Assembly (NCBI RefSeq): GCF_024666525.1
Contig: NZ_CP088294.1
Span: 2,604,001 to 2,668,000 of the forward strand
Reading direction: 5' to 3'
DNA from: Pseudomonas sp. J452
GTDB lineage: Bacteria; Pseudomonadota; Gammaproteobacteria; Pseudomonadales; Pseudomonadaceae
Length of the DNA stretch: 64,000 nt
A program made the translations under genes and the position numbers. This document shows positions 1 to 9,159 of the stretch, piece after piece. The notes under the pieces were generated by a model. It saw only the letters and a list, made by a program, of their open reading frames with translations, made no database searches and was not told the origin of the DNA. Positions within the stretch are counted from its first letter, which is position 1. Each line of letters opens with the position of its first letter.

Positions 1-421
1 CGTCGGCCATTATCGCGGTGAAATGCTCAACGGCCACGGTGGAAGCCAGGTGCACCTTGGGCGGCAGATGTTTGCGCACAAAGGCCAGGCGGCGCTTCAG
101 GCGATGCTCCAGGTAGTCAAGGTCGTAGCCGCAGTGGCGCAGTGCCTCGCTGTAGCGATCATGCTCGCGGCTGTGGTGTGCCTCCTGGCCGATAAATCCA
201 CTGATCTGCTTCTGCAGGTGCGGGTCCGTGGCCTGGTCGCGGTAGTGCCGCACCGAGTCGATGAAGAAGCGCTCGCCATCCGGAAACAGCAGCGACATGG
301 CATCGAAGAAGTGGCTCTTGAAGGCATTGTCGCCGTGCCAGTGGCGCACCCAGGGCTGGGGCAGGGTAAAGCCGGGCTGGCGTGCCTTGATCAGCAGGTC
401 TGGCGGTGTCGGGCTGGGCAT
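1..421 (-). CDS. Predicted metal-dependent hydrolase, partial
   Basis: The reading frame runs off the left edge of the window, so only the first 140 or so residues are present. It begins at an ATG whose complement lies at 419-421. The product reads MPSPTPPDLLIKARQPGF and continues with FIDSVRHYRDQ and GQEAHHSREHDRY, which I recognise as the N-terminal half of the COG3687/PF10118 family of predicted metal-dependent hydrolases. The Glu and His residues of the QEAHHSREH stretch are probable metal ligands. The substrate is unknown. It is divergent from the AraC-type gene at 544, which fits the PAO1 PA0830/PA0831 neighbourhood as I remember it. The family call rests on pattern recognition; a homologue search would settle it. 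Confidence 0.75.
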   Translation of the reverse strand, partial: MPSPTPPDLLIKARQPGFTLPQPWVRHWHGDNAFKSHFFDAMSLLFPDGERFFIDSVRHYRDQATDPHLQKQISGFIGQEAHHSREHDRYSEALRHCGYDLDYLEHRLKRRLAFVRKHLPPKVHLASTVAVEHFTAIMAD

Positions 422-543
422 GGCGCCTCCCCTGTAATTGTTATGGTCTGCCAGGACTATGGGCTTGTGGGCTTTTGGTGGGCAAGGTTATCTTCTGCCA
501 TTATTCGGGTCATTTCCGGCCACTGCTGATAGGCGGCAGACTG

Positions 544-1572
544 ATGAAGAAGCTGCTCACGCTGAACTCCGCGCTGGTCCCGCTGGCGTACGCACAGGCG
601 TTGATCGAGCTTGCTGGGGAGTTGGGCGTGCCGCATGATCAGCTCTTGCTGGTCGCCGGCATCGGCCCGCAGGTTCTGCAGAATCCAGCTGGCCGGCTGT
701 CTTTTCTCGACTTCCGCCAGCTCGCCAACGCCGCGTTGCTCGCGGCTGACGATCCAGCCCTGGGGCTGCTGCTAGGGCAGCGCCTGAATGCCTCGGCGCA
801 TGGCATCCTCGGCTATGCACTGCTCTCCAGCGCCACCCTGGAGAAGGCCCTGCACTTTGCGCTCAAGTACTACCGCGTCCTCGGGCTGAGCTTCGATCTG
901 GAGCTGATCGAACATGCCGACCGCCTGGAGTTGCGCGCCAGTGAATCGATTCCGCTCGGGGCGCTCAGCCGTTTTGCCGCAGAGGGTCTGCTTGCCAGTC
1001 TGTACAGCATCGCCCAGTTCCTTCTCGGCGAGGCACCGCAAGGCGTGGCGGTCGGTTTTGCCTATCCGGCTCCCGCCTATGCCGAACGTTATCGCGACGT
1101 CTTCGGTAGGGTAGTGGCGTTCGAGCAACCCTGGCACTGGCTGAGTCTGCCGCGGGTCTATCTGGATCGGCCGATGGCCCTGGCCAATCCGGCGACCATG
1201 CAGATGTGCGAGCAGCAATGCGAAGCCCTGTTGGCGACGCTCGATGTCCAGGATGGCCTGCTCAGCCGGGTGCGCCGTCTGCTGCTGGCCCGTCCTGGCG
1301 AGTTTCCCGATCTGGATAGCGCCGCGCGGGCTCTGCATATCAGTGGCCGTAGCTTGCGTCGTCATCTGGCGAGCTCTGGTACCAGTTACCAGCAGATCCT
1401 CGATGAGGTGCGCAAGCGTCTGGCCTTGCAGTACCTGGGCACTACCCACCTGCCGCTCTATGAAATCGCCGTCTTGCTGGGTTTCAGCGACCCCTCCAAT
1501 TTCCGCCGCGCCTTCCGCAAATGGACGGGGCGGCAGCCGAACGATTATCGTGCCGGCCCTGATCACCGATGA
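544..1572 (+). CDS. oruR: AraC-family transcriptional regulator, OruR-like
   Basis: This encodes a 342-residue regulator starting at MKKLLTLNSALVPLAY; the open frame extends upstream to 406, but that extension reads like shadow coding. Residues 20-205 resemble the arabinose-binding-like effector domain of the OruR/ArgR-type AraC branch. The C-terminus carries two helix-turn-helix motifs (LDSAARALHISGRSLRRHL and PLYEIAVLLGFSDPSNFRRAF) ending with the usual P-x-x-YR. P. aeruginosa OruR (PA0831) is reported to control ornithine use. The name is assigned by domain layout and synteny with the next two genes, so the inducer should be treated as unproven. The following MBL-fold gene starts 10 bp after the stop, so the two are probably cotranscribed. 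Confidence 0.8.
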   Translation: MKKLLTLNSALVPLAYAQALIELAGELGVPHDQLLLVAGIGPQVLQNPAGRLSFLDFRQLANAALLAADDPALGLLLGQRLNASAHGILGYALLSSATLEKALHFALKYYRVLGLSFDLELIEHADRLELRASESIPLGALSRFAAEGLLASLYSIAQFLLGEAPQGVAVGFAYPAPAYAERYRDVFGRVVAFEQPWHWLSLPRVYLDRPMALANPATMQMCEQQCEALLATLDVQDGLLSRVRRLLLARPGEFPDLDSAARALHISGRSLRRHLASSGTSYQQILDEVRKRLALQYLGTTHLPLYEIAVLLGFSDPSNFRRAFRKWTGRQPNDYRAGPDHR

Positions 1573-1582
1573 GGATTGCCAG

Positions 1583-2230
1583 ATGAGCACCAGCCCCCAG
1601 CCCCAGCTGATTCGTGAAACCTTCCCGGTCGGGCCTTTGCAGTGCAATTGCACCATCATCGGCGACCCGCTGACCAAGAAGGCCATCGTCGTTGATCCGG
1701 GTGGCAATCCCGAGTTGATCATGGCGCGCCTGGAGGCCCATGGCCTGCAAGTGGTGAGCATCATTCACACTCATGCCCACCTCGATCACTTCCTCGCTTC
1801 GGGGCAGATGAAGGAGAAGACTGGCGCTACCCTGCACCTGCACAAGGACGACCAGTTCCTTTGGGACAACCTGGAGATGCAGTGCCGCATGTTCGGTGTG
1901 CCCTACACCCCGGTGCCGGCGCCGGACCAGTGGCTGGCCGATGATGAGGAACTGGCCTGCGGCTGTGGTGTGGCTCTGCATACACCAGGGCATACGCCAG
2001 GCTCGATGAGTTTCTGGTTCCCCCAGGACAAGTTGCTGATCGCCGGTGACACCCTGTTCCGTCGTGGCATCGGTCGTACCGACCTGTGGGGCGGTGACTA
2101 CGCCACCATCGAGCGTTCGATCAAGCAACGCCTGTACAGTCTCGACGAGGAGGCCACAGTAGTAACCGGGCATGGGCCGGACACGCGCCTGGGCGAGGAA
2201 ATGCGCGAGAATCCCTTTATTCGCGCCTGA
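1583..2230 (+). CDS. MBL-fold metallo-hydrolase (YcbL/glyoxalase II-like)
   Basis: The product is 215 residues of the metallo-beta-lactamase fold. The binuclear metal motif HTHAHLDH is at residues 62-69. Further metal-binding histidine and aspartate regions follow in HTPGHTPGSMSF, IAGDTLFRRGIGRTDL and VTGHGPDT. The short length, lacking the C-terminal substrate domain of true glyoxalase II, puts it with the YcbL-like type II glyoxalases or related thioester hydrolases. The ATG at 1583 was chosen because the upstream extension overlaps the AraC gene and does not look like the family. It acts in the cytoplasm; the exact substrate cannot be read from sequence. Confidence 0.85.
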   Translation: MSTSPQPQLIRETFPVGPLQCNCTIIGDPLTKKAIVVDPGGNPELIMARLEAHGLQVVSIIHTHAHLDHFLASGQMKEKTGATLHLHKDDQFLWDNLEMQCRMFGVPYTPVPAPDQWLADDEELACGCGVALHTPGHTPGSMSFWFPQDKLLIAGDTLFRRGIGRTDLWGGDYATIERSIKQRLYSLDEEATVVTGHGPDTRLGEEMRENPFIRA

Positions 2231-2353
2231 GGCTTGGCGCACTGGCTGTGGCTGATTGTGACGCACGTCTGTAGCGAGGGAATCTTCTGCGTGGCCAGTG
2301 CTCTAAACTGCACCTGTTTATCTGCACGCAAGACTGCCTCAGGAGCTTCAAGC

Positions 2354-3040
2354 ATGTTTACCCCCTCACGCCTCGTCCTCGCCGCTACCCTGGCTGCCCT
2401 GATGACCGGCTGTGCCTCGCAAAACCCCTATGACAACCAAGGCTCCCAGCAAAGCTCTGGCGGCATGAGCAAGACGGCCAAATATGGTGGCCTCGGTGCT
2501 CTAGCTGGCGCGGTCGCCGGTGCGGCGATCAACCATGACAACCGGGGCAAAGGTGCGCTGATCGGTGCCGCGGTTGCCGGAGCCGCGGGTGCAGGTTACG
2601 GCTACTACGCCGACAAGCAGGAAGCCGAACTGCGGCGCAGCATGGAAGGTACCGGCGTACAGGTCGAACGCCAGGGCGACAACATCCAGTTGATCATGCC
2701 GGGCAACATTACCTTTGCCACCGACTCGGCAGATATCGCCAGTAACTTTTACAACCCGCTGAACAACCTGGCCAATTCGTTCCGCCAGTACGACCAGAAC
2801 AGCATCGAGATCATCGGGCACACCGACAGCACCGGCAGCCATGCCTACAACATGGGCCTGTCGCAGCGTCGCGCGCAGAGCGTGGCCAACTACCTGCTGG
2901 CGCAAGGGGTCAATGCCGGCCGCGTGAGTACCCGTGGTGCCGGCCCGGATCAACCGATTGCCAGCAATGCCACAGAAGAGGGGCGTTCGCAGAACCGTCG
3001 CGTAGAGATCAACCTGCGCCCCTTGCCCGGCCAGCAATAG
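2354..3040 (+). CDS. OmpA-family lipoprotein with glycine-zipper segment (YiaD-like)
   Basis: The 228-residue product starts with a lipoprotein signal ending in LMTGC, placing the lipidated Cys at residue 20. Residues 45-90 are a glycine/alanine-rich zipper (GGLGALAGAVAGAAI, GALIGAAVAGAAGAGYGYYAD) that could insert in or line the outer membrane. Residues 110-228 form a peptidoglycan-binding OmpA C-terminal domain, with FATDSADI, EIIGHTDSTGSHAYNMGLSQRRAQSV and the closing NRRVEI. It should tether the outer membrane to the cell wall. A strong intrinsic terminator follows directly, so this is a single transcription unit or the end of one. It resembles PAO1 PA0833 in type and location. Confidence 0.88.
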   Translation: MFTPSRLVLAATLAALMTGCASQNPYDNQGSQQSSGGMSKTAKYGGLGALAGAVAGAAINHDNRGKGALIGAAVAGAAGAGYGYYADKQEAELRRSMEGTGVQVERQGDNIQLIMPGNITFATDSADIASNFYNPLNNLANSFRQYDQNSIEIIGHTDSTGSHAYNMGLSQRRAQSVANYLLAQGVNAGRVSTRGAGPDQPIASNATEEGRSQNRRVEINLRPLPGQQ

Positions 3041-3058
3041 CTGCAACTGCTGTACAAG

Positions 3059-3081
3059 AGGCCCCGATCAGGGGCCTTTTT
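3059..3081 (+). terminator. Rho-independent terminator after OmpA-type lipoprotein
   Basis: GGCCCC at 3060-3065 pairs with GGGGCC at 3071-3076 around a five-base loop, followed by a T5 run. It lies 20 bp after the stop codon at 3040. Confidence 0.9.
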
Positions 3082-3221
3082 GCATTCTGAGTGCCGGCCG
3101 TCGCGTGACTCGACGGCCTTAAATTCCTGACTAGACTGCTCAACATATGTTCTGCAGTCCGCGTTCCTGACAGGTGCGCATCCGCCGATTGCCGCGCATC
3201 GATCAAGGATCAGGAGAGTTC

Positions 3222-6200
3222 ATGGACGACACCACCCCGGCTTTTCCCCCGCGCAAACCCTGGATTCCCCTGCTGGTCACCCTGGTTCTGCTGGCGGGCC
3301 TGAGCGCCCTGGTGACCTGGCAGTGGCTGGTGCTGGGGGCCAACAACCGCGACGAACAGGACGCCCGCTTTGCCCTGGCGGTGGATGGCGTCGAGCAGAG
3401 CGTGCGCGAACGCATGCTGGCTTACGAAATGGTTCTGCGGGGCATGTCCGGGCTGATGGCTGGCAGCAGCGACGTGTCCCATGAGGAGTGGCAGCGTGCG
3501 GCGGACCAGTTGCAGTTGCAGGAACGCTACCCCGGCATCCAGGCTCTGAGCTGGGGCCGCTACCTGCGTGACAGCGAGTTGGATGTCTTCGTGCAGCGCG
3601 AGCGCGGCAACGGCCGGCCAGAGTTTCAGGCCTATCCCCCAGGGCCGCGTGACGAGTACCTGATCGTCGACTTCATCAACCCGTTGGACTGGCGCAACCG
3701 GCGGGCCCTGGGCTTCGACATGTACAGCGAGGCGACCCGGCGTCTGGCTATCAGCCAGGCCCGCGACAGTGGTGAAGCGGTGCTGACCGGGCCGCTCAAG
3801 CTCAGGCAGGAGATCGAACAGGATGTGCAGGCCGGAGCACTCTTGTACCTGCCGGTTTATCGCCAGAATGCGCCGCAGACCAATGTCGATGAGCGGCGTG
3901 CCGCGGTGCTTGGCATGGTCGCCGGCACCTTCCGCATGGGTGACCTGATGCACGGCATCCTCGGCAGCAGCAGCGAACTGTTCTGGGTCGAGCTGCGCGA
4001 CAGCCAGGATGCCGCCAATCCGCTGCTCACAGCGGTCTCGACAGATACCCAGCGACCCCGCTTCGAGACCCTGCGCACGCTGAACATCTACGGCCGGACC
4101 TGGCAGCTCAAGGTCAGCAGCACCCCCCAGTACGAGCAGACGCTGCACAACAGCAGCCTGAGTATCGGCCTGGGCAGCGGCTTGCTGGCCGCACTACTGT
4201 TGTCCTTGCTGATTGGTGGTTACCTGTTCCTGCGCGAGCGGGCGCTGGCCAGCAGCGAGCGCCTCAATCAGGGCGTGCGCGAGCGCGAAGAACGTTTCCG
4301 TCTGGTAATCGAGGCATCGCCCAACGCCATCGTGCTGGTCGACAGCCATGGCCATGTCGCCATGATCAATCGGCAGACCGAACTGATGTTCGGCTATGGC
4401 CGCGAAGAGATTCTCGGCCAACCGGTGGAAAAGCTCTTGCCGGAGTCCATCCGCAAGGCTCACGTCGGCATGCGCGAGAACTTCCAGGCGGCGCCGGAGC
4501 CACGTCGCATGGGCGGCAGCCGCGAGCTGTTCGGTCAGCACCGCGATGGCCGACAGATTCCCCTGGAAGTCGGCCTGTCACCGATCCGTGCCGGTAATGA
4601 GGTGCTGGTGCAGGCGGTGATCATCGATATCAGCGAGCGCAAGTCCGCTGAGGAACGCTTCCGCCTGGTGGTCGAGGCCTCGCCCAACGCCATCGTGCTG
4701 GTCGATGGCCATGGCCTGGTGGCCATGGTCAATCGGCAGACCGAGCAGATGTTCGGCTACTCGCGCGATGAGTTGCTCGGCCAGCCGGTCGAGCAACTGC
4801 TGCCCGAGTCCCTGCGCAAGATGCACCCACACCTGCGCGAAAGTTTCGTCAACGACCCGTCGCCGCGGCGCATGGGCGGCAACCGCGAGCTGTTTGGCCA
4901 GCACCGCGATGGTCACCTGATTCCCCTGGAAGTCGGCCTCTCGCCCTTGCGCAGTGGCACCGATGTGCTGGTGCAGGCAGTGATCATCGACATCAGCGAG
5001 CGCAAGGCTGCCGAGCAGCGCCTGCGCGAGCAGGCCGAGCAGTTGGCGCTGGCCAACCGCTACAAGTCAGAATTCCTCGCCAACATGTCCCACGAGTTGC
5101 GTACCCCGCTGAACAGCATCCTGATCCTCAGCGAGCAGTTGAAGCAGAACATGGCTGGCAACCTCACGGAAAAGCAGGTCAAGCATGCCGACATTGTCTA
5201 CAGAGCCGGCAACGACCTGCTGCAACTGATCAACGATGTGCTCGATCTGGCAAAGATCGAAGCCGGCCGGGTGCAGCTCAAGCTCGAACCGCTGAATGTC
5301 CACGACATGCTGGTCGAGCTGGATGCCAGCCTGCGGCCGATGGCCGAGCTCAAGGGCCTGCGTCTGCTCAATACCATGGAGCCCGGCGTACCGCGGGTGA
5401 TTCATACCGACCGCGGGCGCCTGCATCAGATCCTGCGCAACCTGCTGTCCAACGCGTTGAAGTTCACCGAAGCGGGCGAGGTGGAGCTGTCCATCAGCCG
5501 CTCGCCGACGCCGCTGGATGATGAGCGCGAAACCCTGCAGATCGTGGTGCGTGATACCGGCATCGGCATTGCTGTGGAGCAGCATGAGCGGATTTTCCAG
5601 GCCTTCCAGCAGATCGATGGCTCGACCAGCCGGCGCTTTGGTGGCACCGGCCTGGGCCTGGCGATCACCCGCCAGCTGGTCGAGGTACTGGATGGCAAGA
5701 TCAGCCTGGAGAGTGTTCCCGGGCAGGGCTCGCGCTTCATCGTGCAGTTGCCGGTGGTGGCCCTGACCCAGGTCGAGCCGGACCAGCCCCTCAGCAGCGT
5801 GCCCGTGCGCAGCGGCCAGGGGCCGGCACTGCTGATCATCGAGGACGATCTCAATTTCTCCGCGGTGATTGCCGAAGAGGCTCAGGCCCATGGTTTTTCC
5901 AGCGTGCTCTGCCGCAGCGGCAAGCAGGCGATCAACCTGCTGCAGAGCGAGCGTTTCGTCGCGGTGGTGCTGGACATCCTCCTGCCGGATATCAGCGGCT
6001 GGCAGATCTACCGACGTTTGCGCAGTTTGGCGCAGTACCGCGACACACCGGTGCACATCATCTCCTGCGTACCGCAGCCACAGGACTGGCATGAGGATGG
6101 CACGCGCTATCTGGTCAAACCCATCGGGCGCGATGACCTCGAACAGGTCTTCGTCGGGCTCGCCGGCCTTGGCCAGACGCTGCGTCCACTGTTGCTGGTG

Positions 6201-6974
6201 GAGGACGTCGAGATCGAGCGCGAGCATTACCACGAGCACCTGAGCCAACTCGGTTTCACCGTTACCTCGGTGAGCAGCGCCGAGGCGGCGCGTCAGGCCT
6301 ATGCGGAACAAGGTTTCAGCGCTCTGGTGATCGACCTCGATCTGCCGGATCAGGATGGTTTCGAGCTGCTCGAAGCCATGGATCGGCAGCGCCCCTTGCA
6401 GTCGACCCAGGTGGTGATCAACACCGGCCTGGATGTGACCCGCCAGGATCTGCAACGCCTGCGCCGTTACTCGGCCGTGGTGGTGCGCAAGAGTGGCGAC
6501 GATCTGAGCCCGCTGAGCGCTGCCCTGCAGGGCTTCCTTTCCGGAGTGCGCGAGCCGCAGAGCGACAGCTCCGGGCTGGCCGGCAAGCGCGTGCTGCTGG
6601 TGGATGACGATATCCGCAATATCTATGCGATGAGCGCGCTACTGGACGAGGTCGGCCTGGTCGTCACCCCGGCCAAGGATGGCGTGGAAGCGCTGGAGCG
6701 CTTCGCGCGCCAACCGTTCGATCTGGTGCTGATGGACATGGCCATGCCACGCATGGACGGCTACACCGCCACGCGCCTGCTCAAGGAAGAGCACGATTGC
6801 CGGATTCCGATCATTGCCCTGACCGCCCATGCGATGAAGGGCGACCGCGAGAAATGCATCACCGCCGGGGCAGACGATTACTTGGCCAAACCGGTCAGCC
6901 GCCAGGAGTTGCTGGAGCACCTGCATCGCTGGTTGATCGAAGCCCCGCAACCCTTGCGGCAGGCGTTGGGATGA
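3222..6974 (+). CDS. Hybrid sensor histidine kinase: CHASE-PAS-PAS-HisKA-HATPase-REC-REC-REC
   Basis: This 1250-residue inner-membrane kinase starts at MDDTTPAF, with CAGGAG just upstream of the ATG. A membrane helix at about 12-34 and a second at about 312-337 enclose a periplasmic CHASE domain. Two nearly identical PAS domains follow at about 356-470 and 477-590, exactly 121 residues apart. The HisKA motif NMSHELRTPLNS has its phospho-His at 624. ATPase boxes are at about 743 (LSNALKFTEAG), 776 (VRDTGIGI) and 807 (GGTGLGLAI). Three receiver domains begin near 870, 991 and 1124; their aspartate regions read VVLDILLPD, LVIDLDLPD and LVLMDMAMPRMDG. No Hpt domain is present, so phosphotransfer to the c-di-GMP protein encoded 49 bp downstream would need a separate carrier or act directly. 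Confidence 0.93.
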   Translation: MDDTTPAFPPRKPWIPLLVTLVLLAGLSALVTWQWLVLGANNRDEQDARFALAVDGVEQSVRERMLAYEMVLRGMSGLMAGSSDVSHEEWQRAADQLQLQERYPGIQALSWGRYLRDSELDVFVQRERGNGRPEFQAYPPGPRDEYLIVDFINPLDWRNRRALGFDMYSEATRRLAISQARDSGEAVLTGPLKLRQEIEQDVQAGALLYLPVYRQNAPQTNVDERRAAVLGMVAGTFRMGDLMHGILGSSSELFWVELRDSQDAANPLLTAVSTDTQRPRFETLRTLNIYGRTWQLKVSSTPQYEQTLHNSSLSIGLGSGLLAALLLSLLIGGYLFLRERALASSERLNQGVREREERFRLVIEASPNAIVLVDSHGHVAMINRQTELMFGYGREEILGQPVEKLLPESIRKAHVGMRENFQAAPEPRRMGGSRELFGQHRDGRQIPLEVGLSPIRAGNEVLVQAVIIDISERKSAEERFRLVVEASPNAIVLVDGHGLVAMVNRQTEQMFGYSRDELLGQPVEQLLPESLRKMHPHLRESFVNDPSPRRMGGNRELFGQHRDGHLIPLEVGLSPLRSGTDVLVQAVIIDISERKAAEQRLREQAEQLALANRYKSEFLANMSHELRTPLNSILILSEQLKQNMAGNLTEKQVKHADIVYRAGNDLLQLINDVLDLAKIEAGRVQLKLEPLNVHDMLVELDASLRPMAELKGLRLLNTMEPGVPRVIHTDRGRLHQILRNLLSNALKFTEAGEVELSISRSPTPLDDERETLQIVVRDTGIGIAVEQHERIFQAFQQIDGSTSRRFGGTGLGLAITRQLVEVLDGKISLESVPGQGSRFIVQLPVVALTQVEPDQPLSSVPVRSGQGPALLIIEDDLNFSAVIAEEAQAHGFSSVLCRSGKQAINLLQSERFVAVVLDILLPDISGWQIYRRLRSLAQYRDTPVHIISCVPQPQDWHEDGTRYLVKPIGRDDLEQVFVGLAGLGQTLRPLLLVEDVEIEREHYHEHLSQLGFTVTSVSSAEAARQAYAEQGFSALVIDLDLPDQDGFELLEAMDRQRPLQSTQVVINTGLDVTRQDLQRLRRYSAVVVRKSGDDLSPLSAALQGFLSGVREPQSDSSGLAGKRVLLVDDDIRNIYAMSALLDEVGLVVTPAKDGVEALERFARQPFDLVLMDMAMPRMDGYTATRLLKEEHDCRIPIIALTAHAMKGDREKCITAGADDYLAKPVSRQELLEHLHRWLIEAPQPLRQALG

Positions 6975-7023
6975 ACAGACGGTCGCGGATACGTACCTTG
7001 ATCCGGCGCTGAAGGAGGGCGAG

Positions 7024-9159
7024 ATGGCGCAGTTAGAGCTCGATACGCAGCTGGACTCCCAGGTGCTGCTGGTGGTCGATGACCGCGATGAAAACCTGGT
7101 GGCCATGGAGGCCCTGCTCGGTGATGGCGAGTGGGATGTACGCACCGTCAACTCCGGCGAGGCGGCGCTGCAGTGCATGATCGAGGAGCCGGTCGGCCTG
7201 GTCCTGCTGGATGTGCAGATGCCGAAGATGGATGGCTTCGAAGTCGCCCGCCTGATGCGTGGCAGCCCGCACACCCGGCATACGCCAATCATCTTCCTCT
7301 CGGCCATCGCCCACACCGAGGACTCGGTGCTGCACGGCTATGCCATCGGCGCCGTGGACTTCATCCTCAAGCCTTTCGATCCCAAGGTACTGCGGCACAA
7401 GATCAGCGCCTTGCTTGAGCATGAGCGCCATCGCCACGAGTTGCTTCAGCTCAGCCAGCAGCTGGACAGTGCGCGCGCCTTCAATGCCTCTGTGCTGGAA
7501 AATGCCTCCGAAGGCATCCTGGTGCTGGATCAGGATGGCCAGATCAGCTTTGCCAACCCGGCCATGGCACAGATGCTCCACGGCGAAGTGGCCGACTTGC
7601 AGGGCACCCAGTTGCTCTCCTACCTGCATGCGCCGCAGATGCCGGCTGACTGGAAAAGCTCCGAGTTCTACCGCAGCTGGCGTGCCGGCAAGACCTATCG
7701 GCTGCATGACGCCGTGCTGACCACCTTTAGCGGCAGTTACCTGCCGGTGGCGTTGTCCTGTTCGCCCCTGCCGCAGTACCAGAACGCCATGGTACTGATC
7801 GCCCTGGATATGTCGGTGGTGAGCAACCTGCATGCCCAGCTCGAATCGCAGGCGGTGACCGACGCGCTGACCGGCCTGTACAACCGTCGTGGTTTTAATC
7901 AGGCCCTGGAGGCGGCGCTATCGCGCATCGATCGCAGCGGCAAGCGCATGGCCGTGCTCTACCTCGATCTGGACGGCTTCAAACGGGTCAACGACTCCCT
8001 GGGGCATGCCGCCGGCGACGAGATCCTGCGCACGGTGGCCGAGCAACTGAAGACCTGCCTGCGCCCCTACGACATCCTTGCGCGCATGGGCGGCGACGAA
8101 TTCACTGCGCTGCTCGACTCGCTGGAGCACCCGGAAGATGCGGCGCGGGTGGCGGAGAAACTGATCGAGCTGGTGTCGGTGCGGCACAAGGTCGATGGCG
8201 TCGAGTTCACCCTGGGGGCCAGCGTCGGTATCGCCTGCTTCCCCGAGTGCGGGCAGACGGTCGATGGCCTGCTGCGCGCGGCGGACATGGCCATGTACGA
8301 GGCCAAACGCGCCGGCCGCCAGCAGTACCGCTTCTTTTCCCCGGAAATGAACGGCCGCGCACGTTCGCGGCTGATGCTCGAAGAAAGCCTGCGCACGGCC
8401 ATCGAACAGGACGACTTCGTGCTGGTCTACCAGCCGCAGATCGATCTGGCCAGCGGCCGCCTGCGCGGCTTCGAGGCGCTGCTGCGCTGGCAGCACCGGG
8501 TCGCCGGCACCATCGCGCCCGGGGTGTTCATTCCATTGCTGGAGGAAACCCGGCTGATCAACCGCCTCGGTGACTGGATCTTCCAGCGTGGCATCCAGCA
8601 GTGCCGCGCCTGGCGCCCGCAATTCGGCGAGGACCTGCTGCTCAGCCTCAACGTCAGTCCGGTGCAGTTCAGCATGCCGCAATTGGTTGGCGACCTGCGT
8701 CGGGTGCTGGAGACCCATCAGCTCAAGCCGTCACAGCTGGAAGTGGAAGTCACCGAGAGTGCGCTGATGCAGGACCTCGACACCACCCGCGAGCAGCTTC
8801 AGCAGCTGCGTGCGTTGGGGGTGCGCATCGCCATCGACGACTTCGGCACCGGCTACTCGTCGCTGGCCTACCTGCGTCATTTCGAGCTGGATACGTTGAA
8901 GATCGACCGCCTGTTCATCGCCAACATGCTCGACTCACCGAAGGATGCGGCGATCGTCAGCACCATCATCGACCTGGCTCATCACCTCGGCCTGGAGGTG
9001 ATCGCCGAAGGGGTGGAGACCATCGCCCAGCGTGACTGGCTGATCGCCCACCAGTGCAGCACCATGCAGGGCTTTCTGGTGGCGCCGGGCTTGTCGGTGG
9101 AGAAGGCCGGGGAATTTCCGCCCCGGCTCGATTGGGCCACTTGGGCGCCAGAAGCCTGA
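7024..9159 (+). CDS. Response regulator with PAS, GGDEF and EAL domains (c-di-GMP turnover)
   Basis: The 711-residue protein begins after a strong AAGGAGG site. Residues 13-140 are a receiver domain with the acidic pair D19/D20, phospho-acceptor D63 and K116 in FILKPFD. A PAS domain covers about 155-265. The GGDEF domain has an intact GGDEF at 356-360 and an RxxD inhibitory site (RPYD) five residues before it. The EAL domain has EAL at 484-486 plus NVSPVQF and IDDFGTGYSS. Both catalytic signatures look intact, so it could be bifunctional or have one activity dominant. It sits 49 bp downstream of the hybrid kinase and is probably its output partner. Its stop codon abuts that of the convergent acyltransferase gene. 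Confidence 0.93.
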   Translation: MAQLELDTQLDSQVLLVVDDRDENLVAMEALLGDGEWDVRTVNSGEAALQCMIEEPVGLVLLDVQMPKMDGFEVARLMRGSPHTRHTPIIFLSAIAHTEDSVLHGYAIGAVDFILKPFDPKVLRHKISALLEHERHRHELLQLSQQLDSARAFNASVLENASEGILVLDQDGQISFANPAMAQMLHGEVADLQGTQLLSYLHAPQMPADWKSSEFYRSWRAGKTYRLHDAVLTTFSGSYLPVALSCSPLPQYQNAMVLIALDMSVVSNLHAQLESQAVTDALTGLYNRRGFNQALEAALSRIDRSGKRMAVLYLDLDGFKRVNDSLGHAAGDEILRTVAEQLKTCLRPYDILARMGGDEFTALLDSLEHPEDAARVAEKLIELVSVRHKVDGVEFTLGASVGIACFPECGQTVDGLLRAADMAMYEAKRAGRQQYRFFSPEMNGRARSRLMLEESLRTAIEQDDFVLVYQPQIDLASGRLRGFEALLRWQHRVAGTIAPGVFIPLLEETRLINRLGDWIFQRGIQQCRAWRPQFGEDLLLSLNVSPVQFSMPQLVGDLRRVLETHQLKPSQLEVEVTESALMQDLDTTREQLQQLRALGVRIAIDDFGTGYSSLAYLRHFELDTLKIDRLFIANMLDSPKDAAIVSTIIDLAHHLGLEVIAEGVETIAQRDWLIAHQCSTMQGFLVAPGLSVEKAGEFPPRLDWATWAPEA

